In this document: one piece after another, positions 9,066 to 18,395 of the stretch
Position numbering within the stretch: the first letter of the stretch is position 1
Layout of the letters: every line of letters begins with the position of its first letter
Assembly: GCF_900156175.1 (NCBI RefSeq)
Contig: NZ_FTMV01000006.1
Location: forward strand, 1-64,000
Source: Janthinobacterium sp. TND4EL3
Lineage (GTDB): Bacteria > Pseudomonadota > Gammaproteobacteria > Burkholderiales > Burkholderiaceae_D
Reading direction: 5' to 3'
Length of the DNA: 64,000 nt
The notes under the pieces: generated by a model
What the model was told of the DNA's origin: nothing
The model's database searches: none
The model's input: the letters and a program-made list of their open reading frames with translations, nothing else
Program-made: the position numbers and the translations under genes

Positions 9066-11759
9066 ATGACCACCGTCCCAAAAGAAATCAACGCCGCCGC
9101 GGCAAAGAAGAATTCGGCTGAAAAGCTCACGCCCATGATGCAACAATATATGGGCATCAAGGAAAACCACCCGACGATGTTGGTCTTCTACCGCATGGGC
9201 GATTTCTATGAGCTGTTTTTCGAAGATGCGGAAAAAGCGGCGCGCCTGCTGGGCATTACCCTGACGGCGCGCGGCGTGGCCAGCGGCAACCCCATCAAGA
9301 TGTGCGGCGTGCCGTTTCATTCGCTCGACGGCTACCTGGCCAAGCTGGTCAAGCTGGGCGAGTCGGTGGCCATTTGCGAACAGATCGGCGACCCGGCCAC
9401 CAGCAAGGGCCCCGTCGAGCGCAAGGTCATGCGCGTGGTCACGCCCGGCACCCTGACGGATGCGGACTTGCTGCCCGAAAAGGCCGAGCGCCCGCTGCTG
9501 GCCATGTGCAGCATCACGCAGCGCAAGACAGTGACGACGGGCCTGGCCTGGCTGTCGCTGGCCAGCGGCGCCTTGAAACTGATGGAGTTTTCCGGCGACA
9601 GCGCCACCGTGGCGGCGCGCCTGCAGCAGGAATTGGAACGCATCGTGCCCGCTGAAATTCTCAGCGGCGACAACGGCAACCTGTTCGACGACTACGCGGG
9701 CACCCACATCAACCGCGTGCCGGACTGGCATTTCGACGTGGTGGGCGGCCACAAGGCACTGCTCGATCAATTGGGCGTGGCGACCCTGACGGGCTTTGGC
9801 GCCGATGGCCTCGGCGCCGCGTTCGGCGCGGCCGGCGCCCTGCTGCGCTATGCGCAATCGACGCAAGGGCGGGGCTTGCAGCACGTGCGCTCGCTGACGA
9901 CGGAAACGGAAAGCGAATTCATCGGCCTGGACGCGGCCACGCGGCGCAACCTGGAATTGACGGAAACCATCCGCGGGCAGGAATCGCCGACCTTGTTCTC
10001 CCTGCTGGATCATTGCCGCACGGCCATGGGTTCGCGCATGCTGCGCCACTGGCTGCACCATGCGCGGCGCGACCAGAACGTGGCGCGCGCGCGCCATGAA
10101 GCGATCGCCGCGCTGGCGCAGAGCGAAGCGGCGGGACCGCTGGCCGCCACCCTGGCGCAAGTGCCCGACATCGAACGCATCACCACGCGCATCGCGCTGC
10201 TGTCGGCGCGTCCGCGCGACCTGGCCGCCTTGCGCGATGGTTTATTACAACTGCCGGCGCTGCGTGGCGACGTAGTCCGTTGTTACGGCCCTGGCCAGGG
10301 CGGCGAAAGCGGCTTGCTGGCCGCCATTCACGCGGCACTGGCGACACCGACCGCCTGCCTGGACTTGCTGGTGCGCGCCGTGGCGCAGGAGCCGGCGGCC
10401 ATGGTGCGCGACGGCGGCGTGTTTGCCACCGGCTTCGACGCGGAACTCGATGAACTGCGCGCGCTGTCGGAAAACGCGGGCCAGTTCCTGCTCGACCTGG
10501 AAACGCGCGAACGGGCGCGCACGGGCATCGCCAACCTGCGCGTCGAATACAACAAGGTGCACGGCTTCTATATTGAAGTGACACACGGCCAGACGGACAA
10601 GGTGCCGGACGACTACCGCCGCCGCCAGACCCTGAAAAACGCCGAGCGCTACATCACCCCGGAACTGAAGGTATTCGAAGACAAGGCCCTGTCGGCGCAA
10701 GACAAGGCCCTCGTGCGCGAAAAACTGCTGTACGACCTGCTGCTGGCCGAGCTGGCACCGCACATCGGCACCTTGCAAACGATTTCGCAGGGCCTGGCCC
10801 AGCTCGATACCCTGAATGCGCTGACGGAACACGCGCAGCAGCACAACTGGGCCGCGCCGCAACTGGTCGACGAGCCGTGCATCAACATCGTCGAAGGCCG
10901 CCACCCGGTGGTGGAAAAGCAGATCGAACGCTTCATCGCCAACGATTGCCGCCTCGTCAACGAACGCCGCTTGCTGCTGATTACCGGTCCGAACATGGGC
11001 GGTAAATCGACCTTCATGCGCCAGGTGGCATTGATCACCCTGCTGGCCTACGTGGGCAGCTACGTGCCGGCCGCCTCCGCTACCATCGGCCCCATCGACC
11101 GCATCTTCACGCGCATCGGCGCCACCGACGACCTGGCGGGCGGACGCTCGACCTTCATGGTCGAAATGACGGAGTCGGCCGCCATTTTGAACGGCGCCAC
11201 CGAACACTCTCTGGTGCTGATGGATGAAGTGGGCCGCGGCACCTCGACCTTCGACGGCCTGGCCCTGGCGTGGGCCATCGCGCGCCATCTGATCGACACC
11301 AGTCGTAGTTTCACCCTGTTTGCCACGCACTACTTTGAGCTGACGCAACTGCCGGACAGCCACCCGAGCGCCGCCAACGTGCATTTGTCCGCCGTCGAAC
11401 ACAAGGACAGCATCGTCTTCCTGCACGCCGTGCAGGCCGGTCCCGCCTCGCAAAGCTACGGCTTGCAGGTGGCGCAGCTGGCCGGCGTGCCGCAGCCCGT
11501 GATCAAGGCCGCGCGCAAGCACCTGGCGCGCCTGGAAGCGCAGGCGCTCGACGCCACGCCGCAGCGCGACCTGTTCGCCGCACCGGCAGCCGATCCATAT
11601 GCGCAAGAGGAAGACGAGGCAGCGGCGGCGCCGCTGGCCGCGCTCAATGAAGCGCAGCAAGCCTTGCTCGACGCCATCGCCGACCTTGATCCCGATGCGC
11701 TCACGCCGCGCGACGCGCTGGAGCAGCTGTACCAGTTGAAACGGCTGGCCGCCGCATGA
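9066..11759 (+). CDS. mutS: DNA mismatch repair protein MutS
   Basis: MutS recognises base mismatches and small loops and recruits MutL. The 897-residue protein starts with a short Ala/Lys-rich tail followed by LTPMMQQY and the mismatch-reading motif GDFYELF near residue 45. The Walker A motif GPNMGGKST is near 640-648 and the Walker B/signature region [12 protein letters not shown] near 719-730. The C-terminus ends in the usual helix that mediates dimer contacts. It is slightly longer than the family norm because of an acidic, Ala-rich linker near residue 845. The ribosome-binding site is weak. The stop overlaps the next gene by four bases, so that gene is probably co-transcribed. Confidence 0.97.
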   Translation: MTTVPKEINAAAAKKNSAEKLTPMMQQYMGIKENHPTMLVFYRMGDFYELFFEDAEKAARLLGITLTARGVASGNPIKMCGVPFHSLDGYLAKLVKLGESVAICEQIGDPATSKGPVERKVMRVVTPGTLTDADLLPEKAERPLLAMCSITQRKTVTTGLAWLSLASGALKLMEFSGDSATVAARLQQELERIVPAEILSGDNGNLFDDYAGTHINRVPDWHFDVVGGHKALLDQLGVATLTGFGADGLGAAFGAAGALLRYAQSTQGRGLQHVRSLTTETESEFIGLDAATRRNLELTETIRGQESPTLFSLLDHCRTAMGSRMLRHWLHHARRDQNVARARHEAIAALAQSEAAGPLAATLAQVPDIERITTRIALLSARPRDLAALRDGLLQLPALRGDVVRCYGPGQGGESGLLAAIHAALATPTACLDLLVRAVAQEPAAMVRDGGVFATGFDAELDELRALSENAGQFLLDLETRERARTGIANLRVEYNKVHGFYIEVTHGQTDKVPDDYRRRQTLKNAERYITPELKVFEDKALSAQDKALVREKLLYDLLLAELAPHIGTLQTISQGLAQLDTLNALTEHAQQHNWAAPQLVDEPCINIVEGRHPVVEKQIERFIANDCRLVNERRLLLITGPNMGGKSTFMRQVALITLLAYVGSYVPAASATIGPIDRIFTRIGATDDLAGGRSTFMVEMTESAAILNGATEHSLVLMDEVGRGTSTFDGLALAWAIARHLIDTSRSFTLFATHYFELTQLPDSHPSAANVHLSAVEHKDSIVFLHAVQAGPASQSYGLQVAQLAGVPQPVIKAARKHLARLEAQALDATPQRDLFAAPAADPYAQEEDEAAAAPLAALNEAQQALLDAIADLDPDALTPRDALEQLYQLKRLAAA

Positions 11760-12799
11760 CCATCGGGCGCCGCTTCGTTCGCCTGTCCCTGCTGGCGGCC
11801 GGCCTGCTGGCCGCTTGCCTGCAGGGACAGCCGGCGCTGGCCGCCCCCGCCGACCAGGCCGGCTTCGAGTTTGCCGTGCTGGGCCACTCCTTCAAGGCGG
11901 GGCCGGACGACGCGCCCTTGAAAAAGGCGATTGCCGACACGAGCGCCTTCAATGCCTCCTTCGTGGTAGCGACCGGCATCAAGGCGGCCAGCGAGTCGTG
12001 CAGCGACAAGCTGTACAGCCAGCGCAAGGACTTGCTCGACGCCAGCGGTCCGCCGCTGATTGTCTCGCTGTCGGCCAGCGACTGGGCCAACTGCCGCAAT
12101 TCGCGCGGCCGCATCAATGCCATCGAACGCCTGAACCGCCTGCGCGACGTGTATTTCGCGGACGACCAGAGCCTGGGCCAGCGCAAGCTGACCCTGTCGC
12201 GGCTGTCATCGACGGCAAAGTTCCGCAGCTATGCGGAGAACGCGCACTGGGAATACGGCGGCGTGCTGTTTGCGACCGTCAACCTGCCCGCCAATAACAA
12301 CCATTTCCTGCCGGAAGCGGGCCGCAACAGCGAGTTCGAAGACCGCCTGGTGGCCAACCGTTCCTGGCTGCAGCGGTTGTTCGCCATGGCGCAGCGCAAG
12401 AAACTCGATGGCATCGTGCTGTTTTCCGACGGCGACGTGGGCGTGCTCGATGAAGACGACAGTTCGCTGCTGCCCAGCTTCAGCGCAAAGCAGGATGGCT
12501 TTGCGGGACCGCGCAAGCAGATCCGCACCCTGGCGAAGAAGTTCAGCGGCAAGGTGTTACTGGTCGATACGCAGCGTGATGGCGACGCGGACGGCAAGGA
12601 AGGAAAAAGTAAAAAGGCCGCGGCCAGGACGGGCGCGCCGGCAATCCGCTGGAAAGGCAACCTGGGCCACGTCAGCATCGACAACGACTGGTCCGCCATC
12701 GCCGTGCGGCCCGGCAAGACGCCCTTCTTTGAGGTGCGTCAACGTGCCACGCGCCCATCGGCGCAAGCGCGGGCCAAGGCGTCGACTGTACGCAGATAA
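11756..12799 (+). CDS. Exported protein, possibly phosphoesterase-like
   Basis: This 347-residue protein has an N-terminal signal peptide, with charged start MTIGRRFVR, a Leu/Ala-rich core and likely cleavage after ALAAPA near residue 30. The mature part has strands and helices reminiscent of calcineurin-like phosphoesterases (for example [13 protein letters not shown] and a late GHVSIDNDW segment). However, the classical metal ligands DxH and GNH are not evident, so activity is doubtful. The C-terminus is basic. Its start overlaps the mutS stop (ATGA), which predicts translational coupling. A periplasmic protein tied to a DNA repair gene is odd and probably reflects gene order rather than shared function. 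Confidence 0.7.
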   Translation: MTIGRRFVRLSLLAAGLLAACLQGQPALAAPADQAGFEFAVLGHSFKAGPDDAPLKKAIADTSAFNASFVVATGIKAASESCSDKLYSQRKDLLDASGPPLIVSLSASDWANCRNSRGRINAIERLNRLRDVYFADDQSLGQRKLTLSRLSSTAKFRSYAENAHWEYGGVLFATVNLPANNNHFLPEAGRNSEFEDRLVANRSWLQRLFAMAQRKKLDGIVLFSDGDVGVLDEDDSSLLPSFSAKQDGFAGPRKQIRTLAKKFSGKVLLVDTQRDGDADGKEGKSKKAAARTGAPAIRWKGNLGHVSIDNDWSAIAVRPGKTPFFEVRQRATRPSAQARAKASTVRR

Positions 12800-12813
12800 A
12801 CGTGCGCCGCAAT

Positions 12814-12846
12814 AGATAAAGGCCGACGCAAAGCCAGCCTTTATCT
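12814..12846. terminator. Perfect 10-bp hairpin after the mutS operon
   Basis: AGATAAAGGC and GCCTTTATCT form a perfect ten-base-pair stem with a 13-base loop. It lies 14 bases after the stop at 12799. There is no T-run, so it may stop transcription only weakly or protect the 3' end of the RNA. Confidence 0.5.
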
Positions 12847-12867
12847 AATAGACAACAGACGTCACGA

Positions 12868-12994
12868 CGCCTGACAAAACCGTCGCGAGCAGCTGCGCGG
12901 CGTGGCCGAGAAGCGCAACCGTACTCGGTACGGGGGCGCCGAGCCGGTGAGCATCGCCGGCCGCGCCCCGCCGCGCGCAGCAGGTTTGGTCAGG
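12868..12994 (+). repeat. Dispersed intergenic repeat, copy 1
   Basis: This segment begins CGCCTGACAAAACCGT and ends with GCAGTAGGTTT-like sequence (here GCAGCAGGTTTGGTCAGG). It matches, in opposite orientation, the element at 19130-19243. Shared parts are the two ends, the block GAGAAGCGCA, a small hairpin built on CCGTAC/GTACGG, and GTGAGCATCGC followed by GGCCGC. The outer ends are partly complementary (CCTGACAAAACC against GGTTTGGTCAGG), so the whole unit can fold on itself. It lies between the convergent mutS operon and slyD. Orientation is arbitrary. Confidence 0.75.
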
Positions 12995-12999
12995 AGTCC

Positions 13000-13545
13000 T
13001 CAGTGGATAGGGTGGGTGCGGAAGTGATCGCCCTCTTCGCCTTCATCTTCATCATCGCCATGGTCATGGCCGTGTGCGCCATGCACGTGGCCATGGGCGA
13101 TTTCTTCGTCGGTGGCTGCGCGCACGTCAGCGACGGTCAGCGAGAAGCGCAGCGCGATGCCGGCCAGTGGATGGTTGCCGTCCAGTACGACCTTGTCGTC
13201 GGCGATATCAGTGACGGTGAAGATCATCGCTTCTTCGTCGGTCGAATCGCTTTCCGGCATGCCTTCGAACTGCATGCCCACTTCCAGCGGCTCAGGCAGG
13301 CGATTGCGCGGCTCTACCTTGACCAGGGCTGGGTCGTATTCACCGAAAGCATCATCCGGTTCGATCTGGATCGTGTTGGAGTAGCCAACTTCCTTGCCGT
13401 CGAGCTCTTCTTCGATCTTCGGCAGGGTGTTTTCATAATCACCATGCAGGTAGACCATAGGCTGGCGGCCGTCTTCGATCAGATTGTCTTGCGCGTCTGA
13501 CAGTTTGTAGTTGACAGTCACGACCGTATTCTTGGCAATCTTCAT
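13000..13545 (-). CDS. slyD: FKBP-type peptidyl-prolyl isomerase SlyD
   Basis: SlyD is a cytoplasmic proline isomerase and chaperone that also stores nickel for hydrogenase assembly in other bacteria. This 181-residue version has the split FKBP domain, with VTVNYKLSDAQ at the start and NHPLAGIALRFSL closing it. The insert-in-flap chaperone domain lies between. The C-terminal tail is rich in His, Asp and Glu (HGHVHGAHGHDHG), the metal-binding signature. I chose the ATG at 13545 because GGAAG lies 6 bases upstream; an in-frame start at 13575 is possible but lacks support. It is divergent from roxA. Confidence 0.94.
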   Translation of the reverse strand: MKIAKNTVVTVNYKLSDAQDNLIEDGRQPMVYLHGDYENTLPKIEEELDGKEVGYSNTIQIEPDDAFGEYDPALVKVEPRNRLPEPLEVGMQFEGMPESDSTDEEAMIFTVTDIADDKVVLDGNHPLAGIALRFSLTVADVRAATDEEIAHGHVHGAHGHDHGDDEDEGEEGDHFRTHPIH

Positions 13546-13575
13546 TATGCTTCCTTTCATTGTATAAGCTGGCAA

Positions 13576-13581
13576 ATTATA
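13576..13581 (-). promoter_or_regulatory. -10 element of slyD
   Basis: On the minus strand the sequence is a perfect TATAAT, 30 bases before the slyD ATG. It would place the transcript start about 24 bases before the gene. No good -35 hexamer is visible at the proper distance. Confidence 0.5.
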
Positions 13582-13626
13582 CCTTTACGCCGCCAACGAC
13601 AGGCGCATTCCTGCATTTCCGGTTGT

Positions 13627-13632
13627 TATAAT
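13627..13632 (+). promoter_or_regulatory. -10 element of roxA, possible leaderless start
   Basis: A perfect TATAAT ends six bases before the roxA ATG at 13639. Transcription from it would begin at or next to the A of the ATG. No Shine-Dalgarno sequence lies in the six intervening bases. The -35 region is weak. Confidence 0.45.
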
Positions 13633-13638
13633 GGGCGC

Positions 13639-14760
13639 ATGAATAAATTAACTCTCCTCGGCGATATCACGCCGGCGCAATTTTTGCGCGACTACTGGCA
13701 TAAAAAGCCCCTGCTGATCCGCCAGGCCGTGCCTGGCTTCAAGGCGCTGTTCGATTTCAAGGCCCTGGCCGAACTGGCCACCCTGGACCACGTCGAATCG
13801 CGCCTGGTCAGCCATGCGGATGGCCACTGGAACATGCAGCAAGGTCCGCTGACCAGCCTGCCCTCGCTGAAACAGAAGGAATGGACCTTGCTGGTGCAGG
13901 GCGCCAACCTGCATAGCGCCAAGGCCGACGCCCTGCTGCGCCAGTTCCGCTTCCTGCCGGACGCGCGCCTGGACGACCTGATGGTCAGCTTCGCCACCGA
14001 TGGCGGCGGCGTGGGCCCGCATTTCGATTCCTACGACGTGTTCCTGCTGCAAGGCCAGGGCAAGCGCCACTGGCGCATCGGCGCGCAGAAGGACCTGAGC
14101 CTGATCGACGGCCTGCCGCTGAAAATCCTCAGCAATTTCACGCCCGACGAAGAATTCACGCTGGAACCGGGCGACATGCTGTACCTGCCGCCCCACTACG
14201 CGCACGACGGCGTGGCCATCGGCGACTGCCAGACGTATTCGATCGGTTTCCGCTCGCCCACGTTCCAGGAGCTGGGCGAAGCCTTTTTGCAATTCATGGC
14301 CGACTCGATCGACTTGCCGGGCATTTACAGCGATCCTGACCTGAAAGCATCGGGCAAACCGGCGGAAATCCCCCGCGACATGCTCAGCACCATCACGGAA
14401 GAGCTGAACAAGGTGCGCTTCACGGAAGAGGATGTGACCATTTTCCTGGGTGAACACCTGTCGGAACCGAAGCACAATGTGTTTTTCACTCCGTTATCGA
14501 AGCCATTGACGGTGGGCCGCTTTGCGGATGCCGCGCAGAAAAAGGGTGTCGTGTTGTCGCGCAAGACCCTGATGCTGTATCGTGGCAAGAATGTCTTCAT
14601 CAATGGCGAGTCGTTTGCCATTGGCAAGGCGGACAAGGCGGCGCTGGAAACCCTGGCCAACGAACGCGCCCTCGATGGCGCGGCCGTGGCCCAGGCCTCC
14701 GATGACGTCATGGATGCCTTATATACCTGGTATCAGGATGGCTGGATCGAACTGGCTTGA
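13639..14760 (+). CDS. roxA: Ribosomal protein L16 arginine hydroxylase (RoxA/YcfD-type)
   Basis: This is a JmjC-cupin 2-oxoglutarate/Fe(II) oxygenase that, in the family, hydroxylates an arginine of ribosomal protein L16. The 373-residue length fits. The iron ligands are seen as His128 and Asp130 in GPHFDSYDVF, and His189 in LPPHYAHDG. The N-terminal WHKKPLLIRQA is the usual entry to the fold. The C-terminal winged-helix-like part ends in YTWYQDGWIEL. The ATG is fixed by family length; see the promoter entry for a possible leaderless transcript. Confidence 0.93.
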   Translation: MNKLTLLGDITPAQFLRDYWHKKPLLIRQAVPGFKALFDFKALAELATLDHVESRLVSHADGHWNMQQGPLTSLPSLKQKEWTLLVQGANLHSAKADALLRQFRFLPDARLDDLMVSFATDGGGVGPHFDSYDVFLLQGQGKRHWRIGAQKDLSLIDGLPLKILSNFTPDEEFTLEPGDMLYLPPHYAHDGVAIGDCQTYSIGFRSPTFQELGEAFLQFMADSIDLPGIYSDPDLKASGKPAEIPRDMLSTITEELNKVRFTEEDVTIFLGEHLSEPKHNVFFTPLSKPLTVGRFADAAQKKGVVLSRKTLMLYRGKNVFINGESFAIGKADKAALETLANERALDGAAVAQASDDVMDALYTWYQDGWIELA

Positions 14761-15114
14761 ATGACGGCGGCGTAGCAAAAGTGGTATTGCACGGGCAACT
14801 GGTATGCGTTCTGCGCCAGCGCAACAAAACATATTATTTTTATATCGTTTTGTCGCGCTTTCGCAAAACACTTACACTTGCTTGCAATTTGCTTCGGCAA
14901 ATATTGCGATATCACAAAATAGTTGCGAATTTGCCTCTTGCTCCTATTGCGACGCACCAAAAATCGCTATAATATTCGGTTAGGAAGTTTCCGTTGTCTG
15001 GCAGGCACCACCTGGTACGAAAAGCCTTCGAAGACGACCTAACGAGCGATAATTACCGGTAATTATTCATCGCAACAATATTGATTTATTTTTTGAAATA
15101 ATTAAGGAAAACAA
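14761..15114 (+). other. AT-rich intergenic region with a structured leader
   Basis: This 354-base gap is far more AT-rich than its surroundings. The first 180 bases show no gene. After the promoter at 14945-14973 there is a leader of about 135 bases before the lipoprotein ATG. It can fold: GGTTAGG (14978-14984) pairs with CCTAAC (15038-15043) around smaller hairpins such as GGAAGTTTCC. Next comes an 18-base perfect palindrome, ATAATTACCGGTAATTAT (15049-15066), flanked by GCG and CATCGC. The ribosome-binding site AAGGA lies just before the gene. Confidence 0.55.
14945..14973 (+). promoter_or_regulatory. Promoter of the Ala-rich lipoprotein
   Basis: TATAAT at 14968-14973 is a perfect -10 box. 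TATTGC at 14945-14950 gives a 17-base spacer; alternatives overlap it. Transcription should start near 14980. Confidence 0.6.
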
Positions 15115-15369
15115 ATGAAAAAATCCCTGCTGATCGCCTCCCTGATGGTTGTTGCTCTGGCTGCTTGCAGCAAAAAAGAAGAAGCTCCTGCACCAGCACC
15201 AGTAGTTGAAACCCCAGCACCAGCACCAGCAGTTGAAGCTGCTCCAGCTGCTGCTGCTGACGCTGCTGCTTCGGCCGCTACCGACGCTGCTGCTGCTGCT
15301 TCGAGCGCTGCTTCGGCCGCTTCGGACGCTGCTGCTGCCGCTTCGGCTGCTGCATCGGCTGCTAAGTAA
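15115..15369 (+). CDS. Small alanine-rich lipoprotein
   Basis: This 84-residue protein begins MKKSLLIASLMVVALAAC, a textbook lipoprotein signal with the lipid-bearing Cys at residue 18. After SKKEEAPAPAP it becomes low-complexity: a Pro/Ala stretch, then a long helix of Ala with regularly spaced Ser and Asp. The protein should be anchored in the outer or inner membrane with a rod-like Ala helix in the periplasm. Codon use is strongly biased to GCT, unlike neighbours, suggesting high expression. AAGGA lies upstream, and a strong terminator follows 20 bases after the stop. The function is unknown. Confidence 0.85.
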   Translation: MKKSLLIASLMVVALAACSKKEEAPAPAPVVETPAPAPAVEAAPAAAADAAASAATDAAAAASSAASAASDAAAAASAAASAAK

Positions 15370-15389
15370 TTAGCACCCAGCACTAGAGA

Positions 15390-15415
15390 AAGCCGGCCTT
15401 CGGGCCGGCTTTTTT
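15390..15415 (+). terminator. Strong terminator of the lipoprotein gene
   Basis: AAGCCGGCC and GGCCGGCTT enclose a four-base loop TTCG and run into six T residues. It directly follows the lipoprotein stop. Confidence 0.92.
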
Positions 15416-15454
15416 GCGTCCAGCGCTTTATCCGCAGGATAAAACGCTGGACGC
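15416..15454. repeat. Long inverted repeat between two terminators
   Basis: Two 18-base arms starting GCGTCCAGCG are complementary with one mismatch around a three-base loop GCA. It starts right after the T-run of the lipoprotein terminator and precedes the bamC terminator. No T-run of its own. Confidence 0.6.
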
Positions 15455-15461
15455 AGGCAAT

Positions 15462-15499
15462 AAAAAAAGGCTGGCCCGGTTTCCCGGGCCAGCCTTTTT
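15462..15499 (-). terminator. Terminator of bamC (bidirectional)
   Basis: AAAAAGGCTGGCCCGG pairs with CCGGGCCAGCCTTTTT, so A-runs and T-runs flank a GC-rich stem. It can stop transcription from both sides. It lies 41 bases beyond the bamC stop. Confidence 0.88.
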
Positions 15500-15540
15500 A
15501 TGATGGGTGACAGCTCTTGATCGCCGCCACTCAGCACACC

Positions 15541-16734
15541 TTATTTCAACTGGTCGTTCAACAGACCCAGGATCTTTTCGGCCACTGGCGAGGTATCAGG
15601 CTTGCCTTCGTTGCTGAGCACACTGACCAGGCTGGTCGAACCGTTGCCGGCCTTGACGAGAACGCGGTAGCGCTGCGCTTCCTTGTCCTTGTCGGACGAC
15701 GAGCCCCAGCTGAACAGCTTCGAGAAGAAACCATCTTTCTTGACGGCGTCCGGATCGACGTAACGCACGAAATACGTGCCTTGCGTGCGGTCGCGGTCTT
15801 CCACGGTAAAGCCGACGCGGTCCAGCGCCAGGCCGACACGGCGCCAGGCGCGGTCGAAACCTTCATCGACCTCAATGGCGCGCGCCGGCGTGGCGGCGTC
15901 GCCCACGAGCTTGGCATGCTGCGGCTGCACGATGGCGGCATCGACGGCCGTCTTCGCTTGCGCCTCGTCGCTGGCAGCGCCCAGGCGCGTCATCAGCTTG
16001 GCCAGGAATTGCGCTTCCAGGCCGGGATCGTTGGGACGCGCCGTCCAGGTGGTGGTTTCCTTGTCGCGGCCCGTAACGACCTCTTCCACGCCGCGGTGGC
16101 TGATGTAGATCTCGGTCGAGCCGTCGGCCAGGCGTTCCACGCGGGTGCGGAACTTGTCTTTCTCGCCCGTCGAATACAGCGAATCGAAGGCCTTGCCGAT
16201 GGTGTTGCGGATAAAGTCCTGCGGCAGCTTGGCGCGGTTCTCGTTCCATTCGGTTTCCAGGATGCCGGCCGTCGGCTGGTCGACGGCGATGGTGAAGCCG
16301 GAATCTTCCCAGAACTGCTTGAGTTGCGGCCACAGCACCTCAGGCGACTGCTTGACCACCAGCCAGCGCTGGTTGCCCGCGCGCTCGACCTTGACACCGC
16401 CTGCCGTGACAGGCACGACACCCACCACGCCGTCGGCACCCACGACGACAGGCGCGCCTGCAGCGGCATTGCGCTGGGCGTTGTAGCCGGACGCCGTGGC
16501 CACGCCGTTTTTCGCATCCGGCAGCGAGTAACGGTTGTCCTGCTGCAATTGCGTCAGGTCAGGCGGCACGTCCAGGGTGCTGGCTTTCTTGACCGACTTG
16601 TAGTCGACCTTGTCGCCGCCGACCACCGAACTGATCATGCCGCAGCCCGCGAGGCTGGCTGCGACGGCGCCGATGACGATGCCGCGGACGGCGATGGTGG
16701 CAGGCGCCGGTTTGGTTTTCTTGCAATTAGTCAT
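15541..16734 (-). CDS. bamC: Outer membrane assembly lipoprotein BamC
   Basis: BamC (NlpB) is a lipoprotein of the BAM complex that inserts beta-barrel proteins into the outer membrane. The 397-residue protein has a lipobox ending in SLAGC with Cys31. After the signal comes the unstructured segment containing YKSVKKASTLDVPPDL, which in BamC binds BamD. Two helix-grip domains follow. It lies downstream of dapA on the same strand, the usual arrangement, with an 81-base gap. It ends in a strong terminator. Confidence 0.93.
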   Translation of the reverse strand: MTNCKKTKPAPATIAVRGIVIGAVAASLAGCGMISSVVGGDKVDYKSVKKASTLDVPPDLTQLQQDNRYSLPDAKNGVATASGYNAQRNAAAGAPVVVGADGVVGVVPVTAGGVKVERAGNQRWLVVKQSPEVLWPQLKQFWEDSGFTIAVDQPTAGILETEWNENRAKLPQDFIRNTIGKAFDSLYSTGEKDKFRTRVERLADGSTEIYISHRGVEEVVTGRDKETTTWTARPNDPGLEAQFLAKLMTRLGAASDEAQAKTAVDAAIVQPQHAKLVGDAATPARAIEVDEGFDRAWRRVGLALDRVGFTVEDRDRTQGTYFVRYVDPDAVKKDGFFSKLFSWGSSSDKDKEAQRYRVLVKAGNGSTSLVSVLSNEGKPDTSPVAEKILGLLNDQLK

Positions 16735-16815
16735 GTCGTAACTGGATAAGAAGCTAAGTAGCAGCTGGAATCAGGGAAGGTCCGGACTGGTCGAGTCCGG
16801 GCTTGAAGTTCGGCC

Positions 16816-17694
16816 TTAAGACAGGACGCCCGCGTCGCGCAAGGCGTCGCGCACGGTGGCATGGCAATTGTCAGCCAGCGGCACCAGCGGCAAGCGTATG
16901 CCGGCAGGCATCATGCCCATTTCGGCCAGTGCCCATTTGACGGGCACCGGGTTGGGCTCGACAAACAATTTCTGGTGCAGAGGAAAAACTTTGTTATTGA
17001 TGGCAATGGCCGTGGCGCGCTCGCCCGCCATCGCTGCCACGCACAGTTCGTGCATGGCGCGCGGCGCGACGTTGGCCGTCACGGAGATATTGCCGTGGCC
17101 GCCGCAGAACATCAGCGCCATGGCCGTCGGGTCATCGCCCGAGTACACGGCGAAGTCGGCTGGCACGAGGCGCAGCAGGTCGACGCCACGGCCGATATTG
17201 CCGGTCGCATCTTTCACGCCGACAATATTCGGAATGGCCGACAGGCGCACGATGGTGTCGTTGCTCATGTCGGCAACGGTGCGGCCCGGGACGTTGTACA
17301 GGATGACGGGAATGTCGACGGCTTCGGCGATGGCCTTGAAGTGCTGGTACATGCCTTCCTGGGTAGGACGGTTGTAGTACGGCACTACTTGCAGGACGGC
17401 ATCGGCGCCCGCTTCTTTCGCATAACGCGTCAGCTTGATGGCCTCGGCCGTGGAATTGCCACCGGCGCCGGCGATGATAGGAATGCGTCCCTTGGCGTGC
17501 TCGACGGTCAGCTGTATCAGTTCGCAGTGCTCTTCCACGCTCACAGTTGCCGATTCGCCCGTGGTGCCCACGATAACGATGCCGTCCGTCCCCTCGGCGA
17601 TATGCCAGTCGATCAGCTTGCGCAGACCTGGAAAGTCCAGACTGCCGTCCGCGTGCATCGGGGTGACGATTGCTACAATGCTGCCCTTGATCAT
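16816..17694 (-). CDS. dapA: 4-hydroxy-tetrahydrodipicolinate synthase
   Basis: DapA condenses pyruvate with aspartate semialdehyde in the lysine and diaminopimelate pathway. The 292-residue protein matches family length from the ATG at 17694 ([13 protein letters not shown]). The Schiff-base lysine is Lys161 in IVGVKDATG, and Tyr133 lies in LYNVPGRT; the GTTGES loop is at 43-48. A longer open frame to 17877 overlaps the methyltransferase gene and lacks similarity. The ribosome-binding site is weak. It precedes bamC, probably as one operon. Confidence 0.96.
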   Translation of the reverse strand: MIKGSIVAIVTPMHADGSLDFPGLRKLIDWHIAEGTDGIVIVGTTGESATVSVEEHCELIQLTVEHAKGRIPIIAGAGGNSTAEAIKLTRYAKEAGADAVLQVVPYYNRPTQEGMYQHFKAIAEAVDIPVILYNVPGRTVADMSNDTIVRLSAIPNIVGVKDATGNIGRGVDLLRLVPADFAVYSGDDPTAMALMFCGGHGNISVTANVAPRAMHELCVAAMAGERATAIAINNKVFPLHQKLFVEPNPVPVKWALAEMGMMPAGIRLPLVPLADNCHATVRDALRDAGVLS

Positions 17695-17779
17695 AGTAAG
17701 TTTATAGCGCCGATAAATAAAACAACGATTGTAGCGGATAGCCCGCGCCTGTGGTGCATTCTGAAGTATAAACTGCCGC

Positions 17780-18352
17780 TCAAAACGTCGGCAGCAAGGC
17801 TGCCAACCGTGGAAAATCTGGCCGGACGGCGCAAATTCGTTGCACCAGAGCAGCTTTTGGCTGTTCCACCCTTCCATCCTCGTACGCTACCACACGCAAG
17901 CCGTGCTGCACGGCCCAGGCCAGCATTTCGCCTTCCTTCAACAGGAATTTCGGATTCGATGGCTTGCCGAACTGCTCATTTCCTTCAGCAAACGTTTCGT
18001 ACAACAACACGCCATCGGGCGCCAGGCTGGCCACCATGGCTTCCAGCAGGGGGCGGTGCAGATAATTGGTGACGACGATGCCGGCAAAGCGGCCGGGAGC
18101 GAAGGGCCACACGGCGCCCGGCGCTTCCAGGTCCACCAGCGAGGTGGTGATGCCCGTGCCGGCTGCCTTTTCCAGCATTTCCGGATCATGGTCGAGCGCG
18201 ATCACGGGGTGGCCCAGGCTTACCAGGTGGCGCGCGTGGCGGCCGGCGCCGCAGGCCAGGTCCAGCACTTCGCCGCCGGGCATCAGGGGCGCCCAGCGGC
18301 GCACCCAACCGGAAATCGTTTCAGTGTCTACTACTTGTTCAATTGCTTGCAT
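17780..18352 (-). CDS. Class I SAM-dependent methyltransferase
   Basis: This 190-residue protein has a Rossmann methyltransferase core: motif I is [12 protein letters not shown], followed by the acidic end of strand 2 in [11 protein letters not shown], and motif IV-like [11 protein letters not shown]. The layout resembles TehB-like small-molecule methyltransferases, but the substrate cannot be read from the sequence. I chose the ATG at 18352 because GGAAG lies upstream of it; the ATG at 18364 is possible. The stop is 85 bases before dapA on the same strand. Confidence 0.82.
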   Translation of the reverse strand: MQAIEQVVDTETISGWVRRWAPLMPGGEVLDLACGAGRHARHLVSLGHPVIALDHDPEMLEKAAGTGITTSLVDLEAPGAVWPFAPGRFAGIVVTNYLHRPLLEAMVASLAPDGVLLYETFAEGNEQFGKPSNPKFLLKEGEMLAWAVQHGLRVVAYEDGRVEQPKAALVQRICAVRPDFPRLAALLPTF

Positions 18353-18395
18353 CGGTACTTCCATCAGTTAGTTGCGTGCATCAGCTTGCGCGGCA

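Noticed and set aside
14761-15114. Possible riboswitch in the lipoprotein leader
   Set aside because: The leader is structured but matches no riboswitch class I can recognise by eye, so it is listed only as a structured leader.
17695-17877. Longer N-terminus of dapA
   Set aside because: The added 61 residues overlap the methyltransferase gene, and family length and start motif fit the ATG at 17694.
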